Shown here in pieces: positions 1 to 24,824 of a stretch of 64,000 nt of DNA. Numbering within the stretch: the stretch's first letter is position 1; the number at the start of each line of letters is the position of its first letter. The position numbers and the translations under genes were made by a program. This DNA comes from Arenicola marina (Eukaryota > Annelida > Polychaeta > Arenicolidae), in contig OZ025263.1 in assembly GCA_964019135.1 (NCBI GenBank), forward strand, positions 19,073,123-19,137,122. Direction: 5' to 3'. The notes beneath the pieces were generated by a model. That model saw only the letters and a program-made list of their open reading frames with translations. It made no database searches and had not been told where the DNA came from.

Positions 1-381
1 GGGTAGGGGTAGAGTCTTTAGAGTGGCCAAAGTTTAGGTACAGATTGTGATAGTGGTCACTGTGCATCTTCTGTTCTACCAGCCTGATAAACCTGTATAA
101 CAGCAAGTTATGAATAACAAAGATACTTCCACATTTTCACATCCAGTGAGATTATGTACCATGCGGTTTCCTCATAGTCAGGTATATGTGACTCGAAACT
201 GTAACAGGTATATATCCTGTAAACTGCTGTTTCGAAGCTGCATATATATATCAGACTGTCCAGTACATGCTGATGAAATAAGTAGGTCAAAAGTTGGAAT
301 ACCATTTTAGAACAAGTATTGTAGTAAATTAACTTGGGTGTGTCTATGGGTCTCATATACCTCATATTTACCAGAAAATCT
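1..381. other. No gene seen; AT-rich flank
   Basis: No coding exon is recognisable. A stretch near 205-260 resembles the terminal sequence of the MITE-like element that follows, so it may be a further fragment of that family. Confidence 0.4.
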
Positions 382-1298
382 GTATACCGTAAACTGCCTA
401 TTTGAAGACAGAGCTTATATTAGAAGTTGGAGGTTCTACTTTCAGGGTTTGAGTCGCAAATCAGGGTGCGGCATTTTGCCGATTTCCAGTGAGCGTGCCG
501 AGACGAGCCAGGGGGGCGGCGGGGAAATAATATGAAAATTACCAGTGTTGCCAAAATAACGTATTGCATCATAACATCATACAAGTCAACAAGTCGGAAG
601 ATAATTCAACTTAAAAGCTGCGTCATAAGATGTTCTTTTCCCAGGCGTTGGGTTACTGTGACAATGAGCTACTTATAGTTGTGTTATTTATTATTACTGC
701 CATGCGACTCCACCTAACCTATTGTAGACCAATGATCAAAGGCCAGGTTCCAGGTGGTGTAAATTGATATGGCTGCCGCCGACTTCACACCAAATGCACT
801 AAGTTAATTGTGCCAGACAGAAACTTGATACTGGGTAGGTATGACAGTGATTCATAAACATGCAGTAAGAGCCAGGAGAGCCAGCCACTGGTGTGACACT
901 TGATAAAGAGCTGCGATCGGAGAGGGAGAGGTGAATGTTGTTAGTAGTCGCGACTGCTTGTGTAAACAATTAATTGGCTTGGTAGGGGCCAGGACAGCCA
1001 GCCACTGGTGTGACACTTGATAAGAGGTTTGATCGGAGAGGGAGAGCTGAATGTTGTTAGTGGTCACGACTGCTTGTATAAACAAGTAATTGGTTTGGTT
1101 GGTGGGATGGGATTAAGCAGGGATACAGGCAGGTAGGGGGGGGAAGGGGGTCAAAAGGCCAAAGTCTGGGTGTGGCTTATAATATATAGTTTTCCGGAAA
1201 CGGTTCTGGGTGACTGCCAACCTGGTTTTGCGGCCAAAGTTGGAGTGCAGCTTCTAATATATATGCGGCTTCAAATAGGCAGTTTACGGTATATATAA
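382..1298. mobile_element. MITE-like element, copy 1
   Basis: The left end (about 382-435) reappears inverted at about 1238-1298, sharing the core GTAAACTGCCTATTTGAAG, so the element is bounded by imperfect inverted repeats of about 55 bp. Inside are two direct copies of a unit of about 117 bp (866-982 and 983-1098) that share the motif CCAGCCACTGGTGTGACAC. There is no coding capacity. A diverged second copy lies in SELENOO intron 3 (about 8270-8845). Interpretation: a non-autonomous DNA transposon family; the superfamily is not identified. Confidence 0.6.
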
Positions 1299-3282
1299 CT
1301 AAACATGCTAAACAAGGTGAAATTACACTTTCATGTTGTTCATCTGGCCATTTGTATTTTGTCATTCTTCATCAATGGTTTTTGGCGGATGGCATTTTTG
1401 CTTATCCAAAGAAAATAAGCTCACCATCAAAATAGTTTTTCCATGGAGAGACATATAATAATCAGACCAGTGATCAGTGTGCACTGAGCAAATAGATGAT
1501 AAATATAATATGCAGACCTCTTGGATTTGTTATAAAATAGATTTCAAGGTAACTGTGACATATAAAGGCATCTATCTGATAAATGTTTAGACACAAATTC
1601 ACATGAATAAAATAATGAACGTGCTTAAAGTCAGTCATAAATGCCATAGACTCACGTTTTGGCCTGTATCTTCCGCGATTATGCTGCAATCGCTCTAAAA
1701 ATTACTGACATGAAAAAGCAATACTAGACTTTTTTAATGATACCAAAACTTATGTTTGTACTGCGATGTTATCCTTTTTTACTTTTTCTACAGCATTTAT
1801 GACTTCAACTTTAATGCACAATCACTGGTCCACCTTCTATAACCAACAGCTCAGGATAGTTGAATTACATGCATAGTCGGATAGGTCAGTATACTTAATA
1901 TATGCCAGAACAGGCAGGTGAAAATTTGGACTGCTATCTCTTATTATTCAGGACTGTTCAGCAGTTAAGCTGAATAAACAAACTGCAGGCACAGATCAAT
2001 GCAAATAATAACTGCATGGTAGCTTTCGTTTCTTAGCCTTAATAATATAACATCACTCATGTAGTACTATAATTTACCAGAGCTAGCCGGTGAGTAATGA
2101 AGTGGCCTGTCGTAATACTATAATTGGCGCTTACTTAACTAAACATAATGTTGCAAAATCATTAAAATCCTAACACACTCATAGTAAATAAATTGTTTCT
2201 TAGTTGTATCAATATTGTTATTTCTCCATACAATTGGATATGTAAAATTTTAGGCGGGGGGGGAGGCAGGTCATGTCGGATACTCCTTATTTTATGCTTC
2301 ATTTCTATTTAATTTTACATATTAAAAATATATAAAAAATATCTGTGTCAGGTTCAGTGAGTTGCAATTGCACTAATATCATCATTTCTTTACTAAAATC
2401 TGTGATTGCTTATACTAAGCAGGTTCTTTTGTAGGCTGACACGGTTCAGAAGAGTTGGCGTAAAAAATTCAGACACGATTTCGAGGGTGACGTGTCCTGC
2501 AAGATCGTATTCTATTCAGGTATTTCCACGACTTTCCGGAATGCCAGTGCATGTGGTAGGATGGCAGGAAAGACATAGAGGGCAGAATTGAACCATTTGA
2601 CATTTATTTTGCAACCTGTAGGCTATTTTGTATAAGTGTCCGACATTGCCCCACTGTCCACATATTCGACGGATGTACCCTAGATTATGGGCCTATAGAT
2701 TACTAAATAATTTGTCCCCGTTTTCCCCATAAATGTTTGAGCCGTACAGTTCAGGATGTAATAGCATGGACATGTGGTGTTGTTGTGCAAAACCAACACT
2801 GTAACATGGGCCTAGCTGCAGTACTGAACAAATTAACTGATTAAAGGGCACCTAGCAGACGCTTATTTACAATATGAATGTCAAGGTCATGCGGCATTCT
2901 GATTTTGTCACTTGTCAGTCACGTAACACTATAGTCAACTTACTGGTTGAATACTACGAATGGGCACCAAACGAGGAGACATCAGGTTTCTACAGTAACT
3001 AGAAAAACATGTTTGAAAGTGTCTCTGACTGTGATGTAAACATGTTGCGTTAAAATTAGGTAAAAGCAGTCGAAATCCACGTGAGGCCATTCGCCCGGAA
3101 GCCATCCTTGAACAAGTAGAGTTATACGTACACATACGTGGTTTCGTAATAAGCTTGTAAGTGATCAAAGATTGTGATAGACCTAAAGAAGTAGGCAATT
3201 AGGCCTATATTCCTATTTGCAATAAGTCGACACTAATTTTTGAGATTTGTGGCTGGCACAATAGTATACACTGGGTTTCTAA
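1299..3282. other. Intergenic, no gene recognised
   Basis: Only short shadow reading frames are present. A segment near 2090-2120 (core AAGTGGCCTGTCGTAA) recurs at about 28165-28185, so a dispersed repeat fragment lies here. Nothing else is supported. Confidence 0.5.
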
Positions 3283-3360
3283 ACTTTTCGCCCGCAGGCT
3301 TTTTTCGCCTTCGGCTTTTTCGCCCCCACCGAAGAGTGTTAACAACCAAGTCGTACCCAG
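3283..3360 (+). repeat. Left terminal inverted repeat of MULE element
   Basis: This segment reads as the reverse complement of 6554-6641 with scattered differences. Shared blocks include ACTTTTCGCCC at the outer end, TTTTCGCCCCCACC, and AGTG-TAACAACCAAG followed by CGTACCCA. I could not find a convincing target-site duplication outside the two ends. Confidence 0.75.
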
Positions 3361-3451
3361 TTCAGGCTTTTTCGCCCTCGAAAGCTGGCGCCGGCCGGGG
3401 TAGCGCGTAGTGGAGAGGGGCTGCAGGGTGGCCCGGTGGGGGCCTGGCGCA

Positions 3452-4674
3452 TTAGGGAGTAGGGGCGGGAGTGGGGGCTTCACACAGCCCCTTTGTGCAG
3501 AGGGGCTTGCGTAGTAGAGAGTGGCAGTGGGGTGGCTCCGGCTGGGGGCTTGTGTATAGCGCATGACGGCTGCATGGGGTCGCACAGCTTCGAGCATGCC
3601 CGAAGAAGGGAGCTGTACCAGTCCCACAGCTCGTGCAGCTTCCCTTAATTTCAAGCGTCCGGTATTGTTTTCTCTGATACCGGCGAAGCTTTTTCTCGGA
3701 TACCAGCTTTGCGTTAAGAGCAACAGTGCGGGCCTCGGGTAACACATAGAGAAGGGAAGGGTGTCTTCGCTGAGCACGAACGTTGAGGCGCCGGTACCAC
3801 CCCTCATTAACGTCGTTGTTCGTCCGGACGGTCTCGCCGAAGACGCTCCACTTCACCGGTGTCAAATGCGAAAAGTACCACAGCAGGCTGGCGATTTCTT
3901 CCTGGTCCGGGGAATTGTCTTGGAGCTCTTAGAAGGCAGGGTCGACGTGCTCCTCTGGCAGGAAAGGCAGCGCTAGGAGATGTTGAAGGAGTGGGTCTCC
4001 TCTACAACGGGATGGCTTGTTTCAGGATCATCGAGGCGGGTACTTTCAGCAGTTGGAAGGGTAGCATGCCCATCACTCCCAAGGCGGCACTCTTGGCACG
4101 TCACCGGCATATTCGAGGGAAATGTCACATCTAGCCGCCTGTCTGTATGCCGTAAGCGAATTTCCCGTGACGCATGTCCTGGGTTGAGTTGCGGAGCACG
4201 CTCGACCGCCGCGAACATTTTTGGTCACTCGGAGCTCGCTATGCAACGACATTGGTCACATCGAACTATTTCCATTTGTTGCGGGGATATCTATTAAATA
4301 AATGTCCTCACTTTGGAAATAGCAGCACAATCTAAATAGTGTAAATATTGATAAATAAAAGATAACTATGAAGCATCGATATTTACGGGTTATCCCCACT
4401 TATTTGGGAAGAATCGTCGTCCAGAGTTTAATATTATCATGCGGGGCTGCTCTTGATCGCGGCGAACCATACCTCACTTCCGGTTCAAAATTGTACGCGT
4501 CCTTGACCAATCCGCCAAGTTCAAATCCTTATTAGTCGTTGCCGATGGCGTGCGCACGCGGTCGACACCCATAAGCAACGCACCCCTGTGCTGCCACCGG
4601 GAACAGCCATCGCAAAATATGCCATGTTGCCTTGCTCGTACCGGCTGTCGACATTCAATACATGCATCTGCCAT
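3452..4674 (-). pseudogene. MULE transposase fragments
   Basis: Reading the minus strand from 4674, the frame opens MADACIECRQPVRARQ and continues with a GIFCDGCSRWQHR block, a CxxC...CxxC finger of the type found at the start of invertebrate MULE proteins. Further along, 4218-3973 is open and carries a CQEC motif. After a stop near 3935, the C-terminal region reads LLWYFSHLTPVKWSVFGE, then VRTNNDV and GWYRRLN, which I recognise as the conserved C-terminal part of MULE-domain proteins. A frameshift follows near 3745. The central catalytic part is missing or unrecognisable, so this is a broken copy and no active transposase is expected. Confidence 0.7.
4186..4578. repeat. MULE internal repeat, copy A
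   Basis: Begins with GGTTGAGTTGCGGAGCACG and runs to the junction with the Cys-rich finger frame. It is about 95% similar to copies B and C by eye. It contains CAATCTAAATAGTGTAAAT and the GGTTATCCCCACTTATTT block. Confidence 0.8.
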
Positions 4675-5592
4675 TTCGTCTCAATTTAAGTCTAGACTTC
4701 AGGAAATGTGGCTGCGCAATGAAGGTTTCACCGTTCTGGCCGGACTGTATTCGCATAGCGGGTGAAATGACGCACGCTGTACGTGTGTGTAGTAGTAGTA
4801 GAGTTCACTTAATGACAATTATAAACTTCTGTCATTGTTTTGGGTGTTATACCTACTGTTAATGATATATATTTTAGGTATGTTTTTCATCGTCATAGGT
4901 GTTAACTCGTTTCACAGCCTGCGTTGATCACAAGAATCACCGTTATTGACAATGTATGTTTTTTTATTGTCATAGGTCGTTAACTCGGACGGTGGGCCAT
5001 CTTCCAGGGCAAGTATGTGGGGGTGGAGGAATTTTATTTTATCAAGCGGTTTAAAAATCTTGCTATGACAATATAGAATAAAAGATTAGGAAGAAAATGT
5101 TTTTTCTAACAAGCTCTATCAACGCCCTATACGTACGCATTGAGATCGGTGATCGGTTCTAATACTATATCTCCCCCTGCAAAAACATTTACTACAGGTT
5201 GACCGATACCAGTATATGAGGCCTGAGTGCAATAATTGGAACAGCCGGCAACATAATTTTCATACAGTCTCATGAAGTGACATGAAACTATACTCCAGTT
5301 TGCAACGTTAACCTCCCACCGTTCCCGTTCTGAATGTCATTTACGCTGTTAGACGTAAATAGTATACATCGTCACACTACTTTATTTATGTAAAACACAC
5401 TCCTCCGTCAAAATAGTTTGATTTCTAGAGTTTACATAATTATCAGTCATCGATAACGGCCGATTACTGCATGATTTCGTAAAACAGTGCAAAAGATCTC
5501 CCCAGCATGCAACGTGATGTCAAGGTTTTTTTGGACAAGAAGGCAAGATGGTGACCAGCTCAGGGAAAATTAATACTCAACCTCCCGGCCAG
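4579..5592. other. MULE interior without recognisable gene
   Basis: Apart from the finger-coding piece up to 4674, the stretch between internal repeat copies A and B has no recognisable coding sequence. A short diverged direct repeat (TTTTTCATCGTCATAGGTG-like, near 4880 and 4960) is the only structure seen. Confidence 0.4.
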
Positions 5593-5995
5593 GGTTGAGT
5601 TGCGGAGCACGCTCGACCGCCGCGAACATTTTTGGTCACTCGGAGCTCGCTATGCAACGACCTTGGTCACATCGAACTATTTCCATTTGTTGCGGGGATA
5701 TCTACTAAATAAATGTCCTTACTTTGGAAATAGCAGCACAATCTAAATAGTGTAAATAGTGATAAATAAAAGATAACTATAAAGCATCGATATTCACGGG
5801 TTATCCCCACTTATTTGAAAAGACTTTTCGTCCAGAGTTTAATATTATCATGCGGGGCTGCTCTTGATCGCGGCGAACCATAACACACATCCGGTTCAAA
5901 ATTGCACGCGTCCTTGACCAATCCGCCAAGTTCAAATCCTTATTAGTCGTTGGCGATGGAGTGCGCACGCGGTCGACACCCATATGCAACGCACC
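5593..5995. repeat. MULE internal repeat, copy B
   Basis: Nearly identical to copy C; the two differ by a handful of bases. They are separated by about 80 bp of C-rich sequence containing a short direct repeat of CGCGACCTCGCCCTA. Confidence 0.85.
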
Positions 5996-6075
5996 CCAGG
6001 CCCACCCCGCTGGGGCCACCCCTCAGACCCAGCGGCCTCGCCCTACGCGACCTCGCCCTACGCGACCTCGCGCCC

Positions 6076-6485
6076 CGGGTTGAGTTGCGGAGCACGCTTG
6101 ACCGCCGCGAACATTTTTGGTCACTCGGAGCTCGCTATGCAACGACCTTGGTCACATCGAACTATTTCCATTTGTTGCGGGGATATCTACTAAATAAATG
6201 TCCTTACTTTGGAAATAGCAGCACAATCTAAATAGTGTAAATAGTGATAAATAAAAGATAACTATAAAGCATCGATATTTACGGGTTATCCCCACTTATT
6301 TGAAAAGACTTTTCGTCCAGAGTTTAATATTATCATGCGGGGCTGCTCTTGATCGCGGCGAACCATAACACACATCCGGTTCAAAATTGCACGCGTCCTT
6401 GACCAATCCGCCAAGTTCAAATCCTTATTAGTCGTTGGCGATGGAGTGCGCACGCGGTCGACACCCATATGCAACGCACCCCAGG
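6076..6485. repeat. MULE internal repeat, copy C
   Basis: Tandem partner of copy B. The minus-strand frame LNLADWSRTRAILNR is preserved identically in both copies, which points to a recent duplication inside the element. Confidence 0.85.
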
Positions 6486-6553
6486 CCCACCCCGCCGGGG
6501 CCACCCCTTAGACAGCGGGCTCTCGCTACGAAGGGGGGGTGGGACAGCCTAGC

Positions 6554-6641
6554 TTGGGTACGGCTTGGTTGTTAGCACTCTCTGGTGGGGGCGAAAAGGC
6601 GAAGGGCGAAAAAGGCCACTGCAAGCACAAGGGCGAAAAGT
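6554..6641 (-). repeat. Right terminal inverted repeat of MULE element
   Basis: Inverted partner of 3283-3360. It ends with GGGCGAAAAGT, the complement of the outer end of the left repeat. Confidence 0.75.
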
Positions 6642-6826
6642 CCAGTTACCAGACACGGTCATAGGTCAAGGCCGAAAGCCGACCGCGGTTTGTCAACAGA
6701 CAACTTCACCTGTTCACATCGCCCAACCAACTCACGACGTTTCTTCTGATTAGCAGATTAGGCGTAGTCTAGTGTCTCCCGAATTGTGCAAACATTTTAT
6801 CGGTTTTCGTATGCTATGGTCTGTGC

Positions 6827-20178
<13,352 letters not shown>

Positions 20179-20394
20179 ACCGCTGTACTTCCGGATACGG
20201 GAAGGCCACAACCAACTCCATTATATATCAACCGTCAGTAAACCAAGATAAGGTTGTTGTGGCTCCCGGGAAAGTTAAGCAGTCACCAAGTTTTAAACCC
20301 CTGCTTCGTGGCTAGGTTGCTAGGACTACGGTTGCCACGGTTACCGGATTACGGATTTGTTTTTGCGTGACACCTTGGCAACCATTGTCCTCTG

Positions 20395-20462
20395 CGCCTG
20401 TAATGACGGCGTCAGTGTGAAGCTCAGCAATGTGAGTGGGCTGTCGCTTGAGAACGCCGCTA
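20395..20462 (+). promoter_or_regulatory. SELENOO: SECIS element in SELENOO 3' UTR
   Basis: Core AUGA at 20403-20406 faces UGA at 20449-20451, the non-Watson-Crick quartet. Helix II pairs GGCG-CAG (20408-20415) with CUG-CGCU (20441-20448) around one U-U mismatch. The unpaired AA lies at 20420-20421, 13 nt after AUGA, as the SECIS consensus requires. A small apical stem GCUCA/UGAGU follows the AA, so it fits form 2. It sits about 235 nt after the UGA codon. Folded by hand only. Confidence 0.8.
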
Positions 20463-21738
20463 AACTGGGGGTTATTTGTGTCACTAAAATGTCACCTAAA
20501 ATCTTCGACAAAAAGCTATATGGACTGTAACCGTTTCTGTGTCAGCACCTTGTCGCTACAGTATCGTGGACGTCGCTTCTTCATTACGTATTATATTAGT
20601 GTCTGTAATTGAAACGACGTGCTGTGTACGTCACCTCACTCAGCAGCGCTTGTTAAAATTAACAACGAGTCGAGCATATCAATGTTATACGTATATATGT
20701 AATTCGTAATAAGACTTACATTTTGAAAATATGGACATATGTATTTGAAATCTAAGCTTCCATATTTAAGATAATGGGAATGCATTTATTTATTTGGCGT
20801 CAAAGAGTCTATATCTCACTGATAGTTCAACGGTTGGCGCTGCCAAAACATAGATAAGTCTTATATATATATATTTTTTTTAATAAATATATAACTATAT
20901 TTATATAACTATATTGCAGACATGACAATGGTATATAAACTTATATATATTTAACTAATGGTACTTTCACGGTGTCAGAGGGTTTGGTTAGTTCTGGAAT
21001 CACGATCACAGCTTACGTTTTCTTCTTGCTTTCAATTTGTTTGTTTACAGTCAAATATGAGGAATTGACCCGTCTCTAAGTTAACAGATGGGATGATGTG
21101 GTCATGCTAAGAAACCTTTCCATGGTCCTTGTGTTAGTGTAGTCGCAGGGGTTGCGATGTTTCTTTTACAGAGATTGATTTCTATTGCGTTTTTGCGCGA
21201 CTTGCGCAATATATTTCCACTTAGTGTATCCATAGCTGTAATATCGCGCCGAAATCGCGCGTAACCTCCGCTGGATAATATCGAAGATTTCCTATATGCC
21301 GTCAGCAGTGTGATAAAGCCACCCGTTTGAGGCATAATGCGCCAGTCTAGCCCACTGTTTTCTAAGTGCAGCTTAGTTCCTGTTTTGTATTTGAAATGTG
21401 TGACAATGTATATATTGTGTATCTACCTCACGTATATCTATGCTAATAAAATAAAGCTGTCCGTCTGTCTGTCTGTCTGTCCCACCTATGCACCCGCTGC
21501 ATGCACCATCACATTGGCACCAGCAGTCGCCTTGAACATGTTGAATGTGTCAACATTGTCGCTGGGTGCTTATCGCTTTTGCCGCATAGTCACCAATACC
21601 TGGTTGGGTGCCAACACTTATAACATTAGTTCCAACGCCTTATCACCGAATTCAACACCATATCATATATCTGTGGCAAGGTAGTCATACTGGTAGCAAT
21701 GCCCAAACCGTCATCAAAGCAACAACCTCTCACACCCG
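20463..21738. other. SELENOO 3' flank, no further gene
   Basis: Probable end of the 3' UTR and AT-rich intergenic DNA. AATAAA strings occur at about 20882 and 21447. A (GTCT)n microsatellite follows the latter at about 21461-21481, the usual look of a retroelement 3' tail. No coding sequence is recognised. Confidence 0.45.
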
Positions 21739-22537
21739 CTAGACATCAGTTACCGCAGTATTCAACTTTACAGTTAAGGGGACTACATGCGGAAACAGCG
21801 CTAGACATCAGTTACCGCAGTATTCAACTTTACAGTTAAGTGGACTACATGCGGAAACAGCGCTAGGCATCGGATACCGCAGTATTCAACTTTACAGTGA
21901 GCGCACTACATGCGGAAACATCGGTTACCGCAGTATTAAACTTTACAGTTAAGGGGACTACATGCGGAAACAGCGCTAGACATCAGCTACCCCAGTAATC
22001 AACTTTACAGGTAAGCGCACTACATGCGGAAACAGCGGTAGACATCGGTTACCGCAGTATTAAACTTTACAGTTAAGGGGACTACATGGGGAAACAGCGC
22101 TAGGCATCGGATACCGCAGTATTCAACTTTACAGTTAAGTGGACTACATGCGGAAACAGCGCTAGGCATCGGATACCGCAGTAATCAACTTTACAGGTAA
22201 GCGCACTACATGCGGAAACAGCGGTAGACATCGGTTACCGCAGTATTAAACTTTACAGTTAAGCGGACTACAGGCGGAAACAGCGCTAGGCATCAGTTAC
22301 CGCAGTATTCAACTTTACAGTTAAGGGGACTACATGCGGAAACAGCGCTAGACATCAGCTACCGCAGTAATCAACTTTACAGTTAAGCGCACTACATGCG
22401 GAAACAGCGGTAGACATCGGTTACCGCAGTAGTAAACTTTACAGTTAAGGGGACTACATGCGGAAACAGCGTTAGACATCGGTTATCGCAGTATTCAACT
22501 TCACAGTTAAGCGGACTACATGCGGAAACAGCGCTAG
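21739..22537 (+). repeat. 62-bp minisatellite
   Basis: About 13 copies of a unit of about 62 bp with core TACCGCAGTATTCAACTTTA and ACTACATGCGGAAACAGCG. Copies differ by several substitutions (GGGG versus GCGC before ACTACATG), so it is older than the intron 5 and intron 9 arrays. Confidence 0.9.
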
Positions 22538-23344
22538 TAAAATATGCATACATTGGTAAACCATGTAAAGTTTAATAGCCACAAATTCCCACAGTAATTA
22601 AGCTACATGCAGGTAATGACATTGAAAAATATGTCGAACAACCCCGTATTGTGCATTGTATATGCATTGACTGGTGACCTGACATTCATTTCGAGTGTAA
22701 CTAAAAATCTTCAAATCCAAATGAATTTCTTTATTCCACTTCTTTAAGCCAGACTAAGTTGTTTCGGTAACTATCGATGCCCCTTAGCATCGGTGTACAT
22801 GAGGATGGATCCAACATATTCTGTCTGGAAATAAGACCCCAAAGCAAATTGCAACTTTAATTACAGTAGCAAACGGGGGTTGTTAGGTCCCCGGCGGAAG
22901 TTTAACTCCCGACCTCCCGATTTTGAGTTGCCCTTCGTTACTTTTAATGTATCCCTGCATTTACTTGAATATTTGGTTTATCGGTCACATCATTCTGCTC
23001 TTCCGTGATTTTATCACCGTCTTCTCCCGAAGGTACTGCAGTAATTGTCCGATAATGCATTTAAATATACTTCCAGTGGAGGACAACAGAAACGCATCGT
23101 TGGTCTGGCGATTTACATTTAAGATAAACTGAATCTACCAGATGAGGTCTTCACTTACCACCTTATCGTACACTCATTAACTGCTTCATTTTGTTTTGTC
23201 TGCAAAATGTATTCAGTTTTTTAGTACGAGAGCACGATTTTAAAGAAATCGAGGACACATTTTTTTAAGGCAACCGGCAAAGGAAGCTTATTTTTTTTAA
23301 CTAAGCGGGACTGGGTGAAATGACCATATACATTCCACCCACCG
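22538..23344. other. Intergenic, no gene recognised
   Basis: No coding exon, transposon protein or RNA gene is recognisable. Confidence 0.45.
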
Positions 23345-23410
23345 TACTTTCCAGCAGAAGCCGCCGTGGTCGAGAGGTAACTCACTCGACTTTAAACCAA
23401 TCCTGCCCCT
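23345..23410 (+). mobile_element. tRNA-derived SINE head fragment, family B
   Basis: AGCCGCCGTGGTCGAGAGG matches the head (read on the minus strand) of the SINE at 42625-42795. Confidence 0.45.
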
Positions 23411-23514
23411 GTCTTTGGTCATATTTCGTCCAGTGGCCGTCCTTGGTCTCACTGATCATTCACCAGCGTTCACCAGCGAGGTGCTCGTTCACTCAGACCA
23501 AGAGACACCAGACT

Positions 23515-24215
23515 GGTCCAATCCCTCCCACCCCGACTTGGAACACTCCCACCGACACCGACCCGCGGACCACCCCATTCCTCCCCGACCCGGACCACTC
23601 AGACTCGGACTATTTCCATCTTGCGACCTGGAACACAGACACCGACCCACGGACCACCCCATTCCTCCCCGACCCGAACCACTCCCACAGACCCCGACCC
23701 CAACCCGGACTACTCCCACAGACCCCGACCTCCTCCCGGACTGCTCCCACCCCGACCCGGGCCACTCCCTCCTACCTCGACCAGGACCACTTCCATCCAC
23801 CCAGACCCGGACGGCTCCTACCCATCCCGACCGAGAACACCCACTCCCATCCCGACCGGGAGCACTCTCACATACGCACACACGGACCCCTTCCACCCAC
23901 CCCGACCTGGACCAGTCCTACCCTACTGCGACCCGGATTACTCCCACCCACCTCGACCAGGACCACTCCACCCCATCTCGACCCGGACCACTTCCACCCA
24001 CCCCAAGTCGGACAGCTCCCACCCACCCAACCCCCGAACGACTCCTACCCATCTCGACCGGGACCACTCACTCCCATCCCGGCCGGGACCCCTCTCACAT
24101 ACGCCGACCCGGACCACTCCCACCCACCTAGACTCGGACCACTCCCTCCCACCCAACCTAGACCACTCCCTCGCACTTCGACCCGGTCCACTCCCACACA
24201 CCCCGACCCGATTTA
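23515..24215 (+). repeat. C-rich degenerate minisatellite
   Basis: About 27 degenerate copies of a 24-27 bp unit like CCACTCCCACCCACCCCGAC plus CCGGA. The plus strand has almost no G outside CGA/CGG. The open frames of 200-300 codons across it (Pro/Thr/His-rich) are repeat artefacts. Confidence 0.9.
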
Positions 24216-24824
24216 CTTCTACCTACATATTTTCTAGGGCCACTACCTATTATCTAGGGGGCCCTATATAGTTTTCTGGGGCATCCTACTTGTTATCTAG
24301 GGGGTTGGACTTCATATCCGTGGAACCCTACTTATTATCTTATCTTATACTTATTATCTTTCATCTGTTCATCGTTTCAGATACCAATTATCCGTCTAGT
24401 TAATCTGGTAATGGCACAATTCTTTCTGCAAGTCACCAGCACCCGGGCCACTCCTCGGTCACCAGTTTCACAGTGGATCTGCTCCTGGATAGTACTTAAA
24501 GAGGGTGTCCAACGTAATCTAATCGCAATCTGCGCCGAAAGTTTACATCTTAAAATTAAATTGGTGAGTGTTAACGCTTCGTTTCGGCCGACTGGTTATA
24601 ATTGCGTTATCATTTGAGCTGAGGCCGCCGATCCATAGGCACAGGGAACATTAACGTCGGCAATATTTTTATATCGCAACAAATCACCAAGGTGGATATT
24701 ATGAAAGCCATACCTCAATGCACCAGAAATAGTGTCTTGTGTCGGCAGGAACTATTCTTCTTCCGGTTGGTGTCGTCGGTCTCCGGGGAACTCTTCTTCT
24801 TCCGGCTAGTGTCTTGTGTCCGCG
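24216..24824. other. Spacer between C-rich and G-rich arrays
   Basis: No gene recognised. Around 24240-24320 a weak repeat of TATCTAGGG-like strings is present. Confidence 0.4.

Larger units (their letters stand above)
3283..6641 (-). mobile_element. Decayed MULE-type DNA transposon with TIRs
   Basis: An element of about 3.4 kb bounded by long terminal inverted repeats, containing minus-strand fragments typical of invertebrate Mutator-like (MULE) proteins. An N-terminal Cys-rich finger starts at 4674. A C-terminal block around 3865 contains WSVFGETVRTNNDV and later KLRRYQRK. An internal segment of about 400 bp occurs three times (about 4186-4578, 5593-5995 and 6076-6485). Stop codons and frame breaks show it is dead. 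It ends about 190 bp before the SELENOO start codon, so it could influence that promoter. Confidence 0.75.

Noticed and set aside
3205..3807. 200-codon minus-strand frame
   Set aside because: It runs through the left inverted repeat and out of the MULE element and shows no family signature; the overlapping frame at 3452-3865 carries the real MULE motifs.
20320..20385. Hairpin GGTTGCCACGG/CCTTGGCAACC as the SECIS
   Set aside because: The stem is good but lacks an AUGA/GA quartet and an apical AA at the right distance; the hairpin at 20395-20462 fits the consensus.
23320..24271. Pro/Thr/His-rich proteins of 216-305 codons
   Set aside because: Degenerate C-rich minisatellite open in several frames on both strands; no gene structure.
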